Position numbers and translations under genes: made by a program. The notes under the pieces are model-generated. The model did no database searches and was not told the origin of the DNA. It saw only the letters and a list, made by a program, of their open reading frames with translations. From Mesostigma viride (lineage: Eukaryota; Streptophyta; Mesostigmatophyceae; Mesostigmatales; Mesostigmataceae), in assembly GCA_009746045.1 (NCBI GenBank), contig RPFO01000667.1:2933273-2997272 (forward strand): DNA of 64,000 bases, read 5' to 3'. Within the stretch, counting starts at the first letter, position 1. Each line of letters begins with the position of its first letter. This document shows positions 12,249-23,244 of this stretch, piece by piece.

Positions 12249-12361
12249 TGTGTGCGTGCTTACGTGTATGCATGGGTGGGTGGATACATGTGTACGTGTG
12301 TGTGTGGGTGGGTGGGTAAGGGATCGACGTGTGTGTGTGTGTGTATGTGTGTGTGTGTGTG
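12170..12361. repeat. (GCGT)n then (GT)n microsatellites
   Basis: GCGT units run 12170-12249, then a mixed GT-rich stretch, GGGT units near 12305, and GT runs to 12361. This is a purine-pyrimidine alternating tract able to adopt Z-DNA. Confidence 0.95.
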
Positions 12362-12439
12362 CTTCTCTGCTTAGGCGTTGGAGCACACACATGCACTGGA
12401 GGAAGGGGGTGATGAAAACCCAGACCAACTGTCGCACCC

Positions 12440-12646
12440 ACGGTCCCCTCCACCTTCACCAAGCGTAAGGCCAAGCGTGCCATGGGGGTAGGGTAGCTGA
12501 CGCAAGTCACCAACGTCAGGGTGCTCACCAGGCTGGTGGATGAGAAGATGGGGGGCAGGCCCCTGTCAGATGCAGAGAAGAAGAAAAGGAAAAGGATGCA
12601 GGGCCGTGAGAACGTGCCCCCGGGTGTGGCATTAGCCACTATATAG
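12440..12646 (+). pseudogene. Basic C-terminal coding fragment with an in-frame TAG
   Basis: One + frame reads STFTKRKAKRAMGVG, a TAG at 12494, then VRVLTRLVDEKMGGRPLSDA, EKKKRKRMQGRENV and a stop at 12646. The lysine/arginine cluster resembles a nuclear or nucleolar targeting tail. Alternatively GGGTAG at 12491-12496 is a splice acceptor and 12497-12646 a terminal exon. No family recognised. Confidence 0.25.
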
Positions 12647-12779
12647 CTAGCTAGCTGGCTAGAGCTGTGTTATTAATGCATTGTACTATAGGCATGTGCC
12701 CCCAAGTATGCCTTCCTGCATTGTAAATATGATGCATAATGTAATGATGTGTTGTTTGGAACCTTCTGTACACCAAGGT

Positions 12780-13560
12780 GGAATGATTGCCATGAAACCC
12801 TTGGAAGAACAATAGAAAGCTGCTTTTTCTGTGGTATTTATGCTAGCATCTGTCACCAATTTGTTATCCAACCAGCCTGAAGCTTTGTGGGCAGGCTGCA
12901 TGGGATGTGTTGTCTGAACATGTGCCAAGTTCCAGGTCCAACTGAGTTCATTTGATGTCATTATGTATGCAAATGTGTGATGAAACCCTTGAAAAACCAT
13001 GAAAAACTGAATTTTTGTGGTATTTATGCTAGCATTTGTCACCAGTTTGTCATCCAACCAGCCTGAAGCTTTGTGGGCAGGCTGCATGGGATGTGTTTCG
13101 AACATGTGCCAAGTCCCAGGTCCAACTGAGTTCATTTGATGTCATTATGTATGCAAATGTGTGATGAAACCCTTGGAAAACCCTGAAAAACTGCATTTTT
13201 GTGGTGTTTATGCTAGCATCTGTCACCAATTTGTCATCCAACCAGCCTGAAACTTTGTGGGCATGCTGCATGGGATGTGTTTAGAACATATGCAAAGTTC
13301 CACGCCCAACTGAGTTCATTTGGTGTCATTATATATGCATATGTGTGATGAAACCCTTGGAAAACCCTGAAAAACTGCATTTTGGGGTATTTATGCTAGC
13401 ATCTGTCACCATTTTGTGATCCAACCAGCCTGAAACTTTGTGGGCATGCTGCATGGGATGTGTTTATAACATGTGCAAAGTTCCAGGCCCAACTGAGTTC
13501 ATTTGATGTCATTATATACGCATACATGCCAGAAAGTGCTGAAAATTCGGTATTTTTATG
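12780..13560. repeat. 185-bp tandem satellite, about 4 copies
   Basis: Units start with ATGAAACCCTT at 12792, 12980, 13164 and 13348, giving periods of 188, 184 and 184 bp; a decayed fifth start is near 13527. Each contains GGCAGGCTGCATGGGATGTG or a variant. Sequence divergence is modest. No ORF is conserved among units. Confidence 0.93.
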
Positions 13561-13742
13561 CTAGCAAATGTCACCATGTTACCATGCTGCCGACTCCCAA
13601 AAAATTATTTGACCACATGCCACCATAAGATATCTGATTAGGCACCTTGGTGCCAAATTTGAGGCCAAACTAATCATTAGCCTATCCTAGAATAATTTTC
13701 AGGGTGGAAAAATGGCTTTTTGGAATGATGTGGAGAGGATGC

Positions 13743-13936
13743 AGGGAGGGAGGGAGGGAGGGAGGGAGGGAGGGAGGGAGGGAGGGAGGGAGGGAGGAGG
13801 GAGGGAGGGAGGGAGGGAGGGAGGGAGGGAGGGAGGGAGGGAGGGAGGGAGGGAGGCAGGGAGCCCTATCCCATGCCCTGCCACCCTATGCAACCCACGC
13901 CTACGCCCACGCCCACGCCCACGCCCACGCCCACGC
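13743..13936. repeat. (GGGA)n and (ACGCCC)n microsatellites
   Basis: GGGA units at 13743-13856 with one GGA shift, then about seven ACGCCC units ending at 13936. Confidence 0.95.
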
Positions 13937-14289
13937 CACAAATAATGTTGTTGTGATCTTAACCATGCAGGTTGTTGTTATTATGCATAACCATGATGTC
14001 AAATCATCGACTGTGGCGTTGCATATTACCTCCATCACGTACGCTTTGCCAGCTTGAGCTCCAATACAAGCCGCCGCTGTCGACAGCCGCTTGGTTCACA
14101 CTTGAACGGTAGGGGTGCCTTCAGCGCTTCGGTTGGTGACAAAATACCTTTTGCCTGATCTTAGCCACAAGTGTTGACCGTTGGCTTCGTGCTCCAAACC
14201 CCGACCCGATGCTTGCCTCATCGGCAGCAGCTTCTGCAGTAAGTCCTTGTAAATCGGCTTCGGTTTCTCAGCCTCCAGATTCTTAGGGT
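13937..14289. other. Unassigned spacer
   Basis: No ORF with recognisable content. Sequence near 14060-14280 may be the decayed downstream part of the nuclease relic on the - strand. Confidence 0.35.
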
Positions 14290-14480
14290 CGAGTGCACGT
14301 TAACAGCACGCTATTGACCAAGTACAGCGGGGTTGTGCCGAACATCTCGAGTGCATCCCCTGGTTGCAGGCTTATTAACCGGCCGCTGCCCTTTCTCTAC
14401 TCACATGCGCCACCAAGCCCCATGGCATGGCGTTAAAATCTCCAGCAAAAATACTGGTATCTAGAAAATAAGGTAGTAAG
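14290..14480 (-). pseudogene. Endonuclease/exonuclease/phosphatase domain relic
   Basis: On - the frame reads TSIFAGDFNAMPWGLVAHVS, with the GDFN block (14431-14445) that is diagnostic of the EEP nuclease fold used by LINE endonucleases and related enzymes. After a frame change it continues as GRLISLQPGDALEMFG and PLYLVNSVLLT, consistent with the next strands and helices of the fold. Upstream the frame is broken by stops. It may be a LINE endonuclease relic; a host EEP pseudogene is the alternative. Confidence 0.45.
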
Positions 14481-15627
14481 CTCTCTAATAATTACCCGCG
14501 TTATAACTTCTTGCTAGTTACATGGGTTGAAAGTCGCAACAACAAGACATTTTGGATGGCAGCTAGACCGCAGGCACCCGCACAATTATGCATCACCACA
14601 TGCCTTACAACGAGAAGAGCACCGCCTGAACCTGATAAGCGGGTTACGATTACAAAAGAGGGACCAAGGAATCATTAGTTCACTGCAGTGACACTAGGCG
14701 CAGGGGCTGTAATAACTTCGGCTCATAATGTGAACATCGGGAACGGGCCGATAAGGCTGCGTCTTCTCAGCGCACATGCTATGCCGGGCGAGGAATGTGA
14801 TGACGAGTACGGGCTGGCAAGACGTGGGGTTGTTCAGCAAGGCGAAACTGCAAGTCTTCTTGTTATTATGCGCCATGCACTTGAACAGGAACCCAAATAA
14901 GGGTTTTGTGGGAGCAACGACTCACCTAAGGTAGACATCCAAACCATGCCGTTGACCAACCGCTAGGAAAATCGCGAGAAGGGCCACCAGCACACCCTGC
15001 CTGCTGCTGTTCAAGCAGCAAATGCTGCCGGGACGGGCCGGCGCCATGAAATCTGCGAATCATGAGCGTTGTTGCAGTGGATGTCAATAGCCGGCTCCCC
15101 CCCGCTTCGGGCACGAAAGGCGAACAGGAATTCGAAAGCAAAAGATGACGGTCACACATAGCAAACCTAGCCGCCCCTGCGCAGCTTACAAGATTTATTC
15201 GAGGAACTGATCTTGAATGTTACAACATATTTCGCCTTTTCGTCGTGCAGCCGATTCAGATGTTGCACACACCGGTGAACCAGTCATCTTACAAGAAGCG
15301 TGAAGACGAGGGTGCCACGGACTTGAGTGCCAGCGAGCTCGAGTCTGTCGAGTAGCATCACAATTCAACGATGTCCTCCATGGCTAACCACGTCGCGGTG
15401 ATTCGTGACTCGTCGCTCCAACTTTTGAAATTTGTGATAGGTACACCTGTCGGCTGTCACCAGGCTGTCACAACTGTATTTAATTTACGCGCCAAAGCTC
15501 GCGCCAAACATGGGCACAGGCGCGCAATGCTCTCGTCGGGCGCTTTGGGTGCACTTGGGTGCAAGTGCGGTACTGTAGTGCGCCGGACCTCCGCACTCGC
15601 CCACGCACAGTTCATCCTGGCCCGAAT
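14481..15627. other. Intergenic, no supported gene
   Basis: Short ORFs exist (for example + 14688-14900 and + 15371 onward) but show no motif. A pyrimidine tract ending in CAG near 15250 could be an acceptor, without any exon support. Confidence 0.35.
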
Positions 15628-15693
15628 ACTGTACAGTACTGTACAGTGGAGTGGCCACTATAGATTCTCTGCTGCCCATGTGCGGCATGGGAC

Positions 15694-15726
<33 letters not shown>

Positions 15727-15837
15727 GTGGAGTGTACAGTACAGTTGTTGTTGTTGTTGTGTCCCACGCCACACATGGGCAGCAGAGAATCTACACGGTA
15801 GTGGCCAGTAATCTATAGTGTACAGTACAGTACAGTA
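15628..15837. mobile_element. Foldback element with CAA/TTG arms
   Basis: The left arm (15628 to about 15704) reads TACTGTACAGTACTGTACAG, CTGCTGCCCATGTGCGGCATG, then (CAA)n. The right arm is its reverse complement with small indels: (TTG)n, CACACATGGGCAGCAGAG, then TACAGTACAGTACAGTA. The two trinucleotide runs pair with each other. A 20-bp loop separates them. It is a MITE-like inverted repeat; the target duplication is not clear. Confidence 0.8.
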
Positions 15838-17129
15838 GGAGCTTCCGAGTGCGAGCATGCGCAGGGTTTGCGACAGATGCCACAGGTAATCCTTCTGCTG
15901 AATTCAATGCCATAAACTCATGATCGTGATGAGCCTTGGTGACTGCGAGAGGGTCGGCGTCTCGGCGACTCTGGCGTTCTTTGTTGTTGTGGCGAGTGGT
16001 GACACGCGGCCGCGGGCTTTCCAACCTTTTCCATACCTTTATACAGTCGAACAGCTGCCGCCTGCCGGGCAGGGCAGCAGAGAAGCATAAGAAACAGAAT
16101 AATAAGCCCGCTGTAACATACGTCGCGTGGTGCAACATCTGACATTTTTCTGTCATTCAAGACAGTGTCACCAGGGTGCGAACTGTGAACGGGAAGGCCG
16201 CCATCGGAATCCGAGAGGGTAGAGCGTCGTGCAAACTAGGCCAGTGCTGCCAGCAAGGGATACATACAGTACAGGGATTCAGACATGAAACCCGTACCTT
16301 GACAATTACTGCTTCCCTCAAATATGGCTGCCTGTCTGCTGGGTTTGCTGGGTCGCCCGCGAGGTCGGTTCATCAACGAGGGACCTGCGCCTGCATGCGA
16401 TTCTTTCAGGTTACTGAGACTTCATCGTGAGTGGATAGCCCGCGGTGAGCCGGTGACGTGACGACGTTGTGCACCGCCTAATTTAACGGTATGGTACCAC
16501 AGTAGTATATATTCACAGGGCGCTGTATAAAATAACACGGTAATCATGATATCAGAGCATGCACGTACGAAGGATCGGATATTTCGCATGGTTAACAAAA
16601 GAAAAAGTTGGGGGCGCTATATTCGTTTATCACTTGATCACATGATCAGGTTCATGATCGATCGAGTATAAACTTTACTGTATAACGTACGCACCACTGA
16701 TTGTGGAGATATATATCGATCATCGACTACATGATGATCTATTGCGCATGATGCAGCTGAGATCGATCAGGCAGCACGGCCTGGTGCGCAGAATTTGCGG
16801 CAAAAACAATTTCAGAACGTTGAGCTGAAGTCCCTATCTATCGCCCCTTGTAAACTTTTTTCCGTTATTCCAAATCGCTAACAATATGGCGGCCATGACA
16901 TTGGCAGCATTGAAATTAACGTCGCAGCTAGTTTAAGTGCACGTGGATGCAGCTCCCGGCCCGGCCCTGCGCATGCGCTAGCTGCATACTTACTTACACA
17001 GGACGTATTGGACAATCGCCGGTTCATGATGATCATCGCAATTAACATTACCCGTTTAAAAGGATCCCGATCATCGATTTTCGCAGCTGCCTCAATTATT
17101 CAATTCATCTGTATCCTTGCCCTACTATC
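15838..17129. other. AT-rich intergenic sequence
   Basis: No supported gene. A 122-codon - frame at 15791-16156 has a hydrophobic N-terminus but overlaps the foldback element. From 16550 the sequence is rich in GATC/ATCGAT palindromes and carries no ORF. Confidence 0.4.
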
Positions 17130-17377
17130 TATATATATTCATTCATGAGAATGATAAATTACGGAGGTGAGATTGGCATGCAACAGAAGGAAAACCCCGA
17201 AATGAAGAAGCTGAACCCTGAAGAAATTAATAGTAATCTGACACGGACATCCAAGGATCACGCCAGCTGCACAAGGTACAAATTACTTATACCTACATCA
17301 CAAAACTATGACACACAGCAACATCGCTGCCCGCGCGCGGCCCACCATGCAGGCCTGGGAGGCCTAACTATATATCT

Positions 17378-18493
17378 TAAGTGTATTAAAAAACAACTCT
17401 CTGCTTGGAGTTCCGGTGGAAAACGCAGGGGAAGTGGCGCGGGGCGGGTAGTTCCGGTGGCAAACGCAGGGGAAGTGGCGCGGGGGGGGGAGCGGCCTGT
17501 GAGAAGTAAGGAATACTAAGCGAAAATGCCACGTAGGGGCACAAAGAGAGACTGAACTGAATCGTACTGAGTTACCGCGAATGAGGGGAAGAAGGGCTAG
17601 GGGAGGGAAAGGAGTAGCGACGAATCGAGTGAACTGGAGACGAAAATGGGTCGTGGGGTGCCCGGAGCTGAGCTGTTCGAAGAGACGGGAAGACTCCTCG
17701 GGCTTGGGGGAGGATGAGAGTAGTGGCGAATAGAAGGAAAGGGAAACTGCTTGGGCGAGGGTAGTTCCGGTGGCAAACGCAGGGGAAGTGGCGCGGGGGG
17801 GGGAGCGTAAGTGTATTAAAAAACAACTCTCTGCTTGGAGTTCCGGTGGAAAACGCAGGGGAAGTGGCGCGGGGCGGGTAGTTCCGGTGGCAAACGCAGG
17901 GGAAGTGGCGCGGGGGGGGGGAGCGGCCTGTGAGAAGTAAGGAATACTAAGCGAAAATGCCACGTAGGGGCACAAAGAGAGACTGAACTGAATCGTACTG
18001 AGTTACCGCGAATGAGGGGAAGAAGGGCTAGGGGAGGGAAAGGAGTAGCGACGAATCGAGTGAACTGGAGACGAAAATGGGTCGTGGGGTGCCCGGAGCT
18101 GAGCTGTTCGAAGAGACGGGAAGACTCCTCGGGCTTGGGGGAGGATGAGAGTAGCGGCGAATAGAAGGAAAGGGAAACTGCTTGGGCGAGGGTAGTTCCG
18201 GTGGCAAACGCAGGGGAAGTGGCGCGGGGGGGGGGAGCGGCCTCTGAGAATTAAGTAAGGAATACTAGGCGATAATGCCACGTAGGGGCACAAAGAGAGA
18301 CTGAACTGAATCGTACTGAGTTACCGCGAATGAGGGGAAGAAGGGCTAGGGGAGGGAAAGGAGTAGCGACGAATCGAGTGAACTGGAGACGAAAATGGGT
18401 CGTGGGGTGCCCGGAGCTGAGCTGTTCGAAGAGACGGGAAGACTCCTCGGGCTTGGGGGAGGATGAGAGTAGCGGCGAATAGAAGGAAAGGGA
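17378..18493. repeat. 430-bp tandem repeat, 2.6 mosaic units
   Basis: Unit 1 is 17378-17807, unit 2 starts at 17808 with TAAGTGTATTAAAAAACAAC. Unit 3 lacks the first part and starts near 18237. Each unit embeds two or three copies of GTTCCGGTGGCAAACGCAGG. Units 1 and 2 are almost identical, so the duplication is recent. - strand ORFs here repeat with the unit. Confidence 0.9.
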
Positions 18494-18802
18494 AATAAAA
18501 AAAAAGTAGGGAGAAAAGTGGGTGAACTGAACGACCGAGTGATGAGGAGCTGCATGAGCATACTGGAGCGAGAGTGCTTCTGTGGGGGTTCGTTTACATT
18601 GGGGCCAGGCGGACACTGGCGGACAGCAGAAATTGGGGGCGTGGGGGACGCCACGTAGTCGCCTCCGCGAGGAGACTGGACTGCGAGTAGCGACGAACTG
18701 CGGCAGGGGAACTGCGGGCTGCCGGGGTGTGGGGGGGTCCGTTAATCTAGGTGGGTGGGGGGGTGCGGGGGTGCGGGGTGCGGAGAATCGGCGGTGGGGG
18801 AA

Positions 18803-18838
18803 AAGCTGACGCGTCCGCGTCAGCTTGGGGGGGGGGCT
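18803..18838. other. Hairpin followed by G10
   Basis: AAGCTGACGCG and CGCGTCAGCTT form an 11-bp stem around a two-base loop, then a run of ten G and CTTGTATAC. A hairpin close to an end can mark Helitron 3' termini, but the CTRR end is absent. Confidence 0.5.
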
Positions 18839-19196
18839 TGTATACATATTAAAAAATGTAATTACTTACATCAGAGTGAAGGCACCCACGTAAAAAGAAA
18901 CAACTAAGCCAACGCTAACAAGAGATATTACCCCGGTATATATCATTCAGTACGTCCTCCGTAATTTATCAGTCAGCATGCCCATCTCACCTCCGTAATC
19001 TATCCTTCTCAATGAATATATATCGTTCACGCCTTCTGTGCAGCCACGTCGTTCTTGATTTATCGCGTCCTGCGCATGCACGCGTACGTCGCGCTGCATG
19101 CGCCTGCAGTACTTGTTTATTACTACGCATTGTACGAATAACGGGCCGGCATATATATACGGTCCGTAATTTATCATTCTCAATGAATATATATTG

Positions 19197-19800
19197 CGAA
19201 TTTGCGATCATGTTGCGATTCTTGTTGCGACTGATACTGCAGGACCGACATGGCCCCTGCACAAGCTTTTTTTTATATCTCACTGCCCCTGCATGGCACC
19301 TGTTAGAAGGACATGTCAGTTCCGGGCCATCACTTCAGCAATTTCTTGCTTCTCGATCATTATTAATAATTCAGTATCTCACGCGCGCCCGCGGCGTAGA
19401 AGGAGCCGTGTGACCTCTTGCTCCGAGTCTCTGACACCACCTCGACCGGCAATTCAGAAAGCCATATCTGCTTCAATGTCCATCCTTGTCCTGGCAGAGC
19501 CTCAGGATGTGAGCTAATAGAGCTTCACACCATTCTGACAGGCAACGTAATAGTTTGTGTTGATCACATGCAGCTTAGAGCTGCTACACTCTAATAAATT
19601 GCCATCGAATACTAATCCAGGGATACTGTTGCAACTCGATGCGTGGCGCTGCCACTCAGTACAAATTGACAGGTGAGCTAATTCAATTTCAATCTTTTTT
19701 CACGTTATGATTTTGATGTTGCTGCATGATTCTGATCTGCCACAGGGGCCAAGCAGACTTGGGCTTCTTACCCCAAAGGGGGTCCTGTGCCCCGCTTACA
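19197..19800. other. Unassigned sequence upstream of the sialyltransferase locus
   Basis: No supported gene. It may include the promoter of the GT29 gene, but no clear core element was identified. Confidence 0.3.
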
Positions 19801-19978
19801 GGCCGGCGTAATCCTGTCCACTTTGCCCATTTCGGCTTCAAGGTGCCGTTACCTTCTGGCCACAACGCTGCTGCTGTGCATGTCGTGTTATGTACTGCGC
19901 GCCACATGGGGGGGTGGTCACCTCTTGACTCATAACAGGAGGCAGATCTTGCCGGCTCCACCAGAAGTTGAGGGGAAG
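19801..19978 (+). CDS. Candidate 5' exon of the GT29 gene (membrane anchor)
   Basis: After CTTACAG, a frame encodes basic residues, a hydrophobic segment (RYLLATTLLLCMSCYVL), then a hydrophilic stretch ending in EVEGK followed by GTGAGT. This is the layout of a Golgi type II membrane anchor plus stem, which GT29 enzymes have. Against it, the frame has no upstream in-frame ATG and ends in phase 0, whereas the first firm catalytic exon needs a phase-1 donor. At least one more exon would be required. Long opposite-strand ORF 19689-20171 has no recognisable content. Confidence 0.27.
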
Positions 19979-21183
19979 GTGAGTGGCAGCTGCCGGCTAG
20001 GCAGCCAGCTATAGGCTGCATGCCATGCACCGGCTCAAGCCGCCGGAGTGACAATGTGGGTAAGGTAAGGGCTGGCAGCCATGGAAAGTAATGTCCAGTC
20101 ACACCGTCATTTAAAATTGCTATGTTCGCAACTCCCAGTGCAAATGCATGCGGGGGGAAAGCACAATGCACCTATCATTGAATCTGACACCAGCAACATT
20201 GATTGCCACGGATGCCTGATGGTGCACCTCTATATAAAATAGTGTAGTCTTTCAAGGTGTGCTGTATTTTTGGTATAAATTCTCACCGCTGTGCATGTAG
20301 TAATGATATACCATTTGAATGCTTGCCTCTTGTACATCGTTGGTTGTTACTTGTTCAGACGTGGGAGCAGTACGCTTGAGCACCATCTAAAAAGTCCTCG
20401 CTGTCCTCGTATATGAACCCCGGTTCAATGAAATTATCATTGGCAGCCTTTAATTGGTTGCAACATGGGTGCTGGGCAAGCGCCCGCGGCTGTCGTCACC
20501 TTACAGTAGTTGGGCTATTCTAGCCCAGCTATAGTAACATAGAAGATGTACATTTAATTGCTGGGCCGGTACGTGTTGGGATCAAAAGACAACCGTGAAC
20601 CAGTGCACATCTTGCACACCTGCATGCATGGGCCATTATTACTAACTAGCTACCTCATGGGCATGCACTCGAAGAATGTACGTGTGCCGTCCATGGCAGC
20701 CAGGCATGCATGTACGTCGCAAGAAAGGCGGCACACATATGTACATGCCATGCAGCACATCCATGCAGCGTACGTACTTGCACAGTCATAAGTTTTTAAT
20801 GCTCCTTCCAATGACGTGCATGTCATGCAGCCACCACGTATAATAATCCATGTCAGCCATGCATGCATTTGGGCTGCTAATTATGCCACGTACATATATG
20901 ATTCTATAGCTCTCGACCATGCCGGCGGGCCCAGCTCATGTCGGCTATCGCTGATATTACTTCTGTATGATATATTGCCTCCGTACTTAGGGATATTCCG
21001 CTCTAAATTGCCCACATTCTCCCCCGCCATACATAGTAATGTATATATACCAGCACTCAGGTACGTGCATGTACGTGGCCTTCCCGGCAGCCAAGTGGGG
21101 CCAATTGCACCGTTCACCTGGTACCAACTTTGAATCCTTTCCATCCAAGAATCTAGAACTAACGGCCCTTAACTTAATTCTGC
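19979..21183. other. No gene seen
   Basis: Rich in TGCATG and ACGTACGT words. Short ORFs only. It would be intronic if the candidate 5' exon is right. Confidence 0.3.
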
Positions 21184-21918
21184 ATGCCTATTTGTGTCCC
21201 TGTACCTCCTCCTCGCATGCATGCACTCAATCTATCCCCCCACCAGTCATCAGTACAACCGCCCAGTGACCACGCGTTGTTGCCATTTGGCCGCACGGTT
21301 ACTGGCAGAGATAGGAACGAGCCACCCTCCCTTCTTCACCGCCTGGTGTGGGCCATCGTGACTGCACTGGTCGGCCCACAACACCCTGCAGTGGGTGGTG
21401 GCAACTGCCTTGCCTTGGCTGCCCTGGACGCCACGAGGGGCCACCAAGGCACGGTGCATGGCCAGAAAATAGGGTCCCTGTCACTGCTGGGTGCGCATGG
21501 AGGTGGGCGGGGCTTGACGGATGTCAAGCTCATGGGCAACACGCTGATGTCACAATACCCCCACTCTGGTGCCACACGGCTGGCATTTGGCCGGGTGAAT
21601 GGGAGTGTAAAGTCTGGTGGCCGGTGGCTAGTGGAAGGGCATGACCAGGTAGAGCTGTCCACTGACGGAGACCCCAGCGCAGCTACTCTTCATGAGCGGC
21701 ATCAAAGTGGCCGTTGCGTCGCCAACAAGTGGGACAAGCGGGATGACTGCCCTGGTGGCGCTGTGTGCGTGGGGGGGGGGTGCACGTGCCCCCTCCTGCG
21801 GTCCCTGGGGGAAACGCTGGACCCGCGCATGGGGTGCCGGGAGGATCGGCCTGTGGATGGTGGGTGGCGGCAGCCAGTGGCAGGAAGGGGCAATTGTCTT
21901 TATTTGGGTATATAATTC
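21184..21918 (+). CDS. Hypothetical protein-like ORF, 243 codons
   Basis: The + frame is open for 243 codons. Between about 21330 and 21750 third positions are strongly G/C, and the text is protein-like (GSLSLLGAHGGGRGLTDVK, then MGNTLMSQYPHSGATRLAF). No ATG is found at the stated 5' end in a convincing context, and a G9 run at 21771-21779 could hide a frameshift. I recognise no family. It sits upstream of the first firm sialyltransferase exon on the same strand, so it may be a transposon fragment or a separate gene. Confidence 0.25.
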
Positions 21919-23071
21919 AGTATTCGGCTGCTGCAATTATGGGTTGCGGGTTTGTGCTTGGGTTGTTGATCGGGGTCAATGTAATGACCGTTACCGGATC
22001 AAGGCGGTATATGGAGAGGAGCCTGAGGCCCACCAGAGGACAGTCAGTAGGGCCGGCTGAGCCCTGCACTGATGGGGGCAGTACTATTGGAACGAGCAGA
22101 GGTACGTAGTGGCACTTCATGAGGCTTGGAAATGAAGCACTTTTCACACCAATCCAATGTCACACGTTTAACTGATTTTAGACTTGCAATGCACAGTGAA
22201 TTCATTGGCACAATATCTGGCCATCTCGCATCCGTGGTGCCTGCGATTGCATGCTCTCAGAATTTTACCTACCGATCGATGACTGTTGTTATTATTAGCT
22301 GGGCATTTGGTTGGTCAACAAGCAGGGTCAACCATGGCTGAGAGTGTGATGGGAAAGAATTTTCTTTTAGTTTAACAGTCTGAGTCAGTTTATTCTTTTG
22401 ATCTTCTGCTGTCTTCTGGAAACTGCTGTGTGCACACCGGCCCACGATGTTCACCTCACAGCCAACTCCGAGTGGTGCATCATGTCGCTTGCAAACTTCA
22501 CGCAAGCGCACAGCCGCCAGTCTCCCCCCCGCTTGTTTGCTCTGGAAGCCGGTACGTGACTGAACTATTTGTCAGCATACTTCCATGCGCCTTTCGGTGA
22601 CGTTTCTCATGGTATTTAGTGTGACATTTTAGATCACATATCCAGTTCCTCGATCCTTGTGCTTTTGCGCCAAGGCCAATTCAGACTTCCGACAACTCCC
22701 TCCCGGCACCCCAATCCAAACATGTTCCTCATGTCACCTTAACCCATGGGTTAATCCGTTCTATGGCTAGCTGCACAGTCTCCCCTGTAGACACCCGGCC
22801 CCTTCTTTCTTCCACTTCCCCTTCTTTCCATGCATAGCAGAGCTGACATGTGCTCTTTTGACTGTCCGCCGGCTAGTATAAAAAATAGTGCATACCCTAA
22901 TATTATCTCGGCAACACCTGGGTGGTATGTCAAAGTTAGTTGCGGTTTTCCAGCTTACACATGGTGGCTTTATATTTGTCTCTTTCTCGCGCCCCGCCCT
23001 ATAAGCCCCCCCGATGCAATCAATTGCAACTCGGCTTACACCGGCCTCGTCTTGTGCTTCTTGTTGTGCAG
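21919..23071. other. No firm gene; one possible small exon
   Basis: 22462-22551 is bounded by CTCACAG and GGTACGT and is open in one frame, so it could be a 90-bp exon. It does not fix the phase problem at the sialyltransferase 5' end. The rest is featureless. Confidence 0.25.
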
Positions 23072-23244
23072 CCAGGGTGAAGGGGGCGCCTGAGCTGGAC
23101 CTGCCCTACCTGGCCGACTGGTCCACCTGCGCAGTGGTGGGCAACTCGGACAGCCTGTTGAAGACTGAGCTGGGGGCCGAGATAGATGCGCACAGCGCAG
23201 TCATCCGCTTCAACGACGCGCCCACCAGGCAGCTCGCGGCACAT
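23072..23244 (+). CDS. GT29 exon with sialylmotif L
   Basis: Acceptor TTGTTGTGCAG, donor CAT|GTGGGT. It starts with the last two bases of a codon and ends in phase 0. It encodes ELDLPYLADWSTCAVVGNSD through APTRQLAAH. The usual GNSG of motif L reads GNSD here. Confidence 0.88.

Larger units (their letters stand above)
17130..19196. mobile_element. Candidate TIR element carrying 430-bp tandem units
   Basis: At the left end a 50-bp motif (ATATATTCATTCATGAGAAT, GATAAATTACGGAGGTGAG) faces inverted copies at 18976-19025 and 19160-19196 on the right. Such facing copies are what terminal inverted repeats look like. The interior is the tandem block at 17378-18493 plus GC-rich sequence and a hairpin at 18803-18826 followed by ten G. 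No transposase ORF is seen and no target duplication could be fixed, so superfamily is open. Confidence 0.45.

Noticed and set aside
11524-12639. 371-residue - ORF with LPPS and HTHT repeats
   Set aside because: Translation of (GGGA)n, (GCGT)n and (GT)n tracts.
15791-16156. - ORF with a hydrophobic N-terminus
   Set aside because: Its C-terminal part runs into the foldback element and no family is recognised.
17364-18847. Several long - ORFs rich in Pro and Ser
   Set aside because: They repeat with the 430-bp unit and change frame between units.
18803-18850. Possible Helitron 3' end
   Set aside because: There is a hairpin but no CTRR terminus followed by T, and no matching TC 5' end or Rep/helicase ORF.
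19689-20171. 160-codon - ORF opposite the candidate membrane exon
   Set aside because: No motif, composition unlike a protein; likely a shadow of GC-rich sequence.
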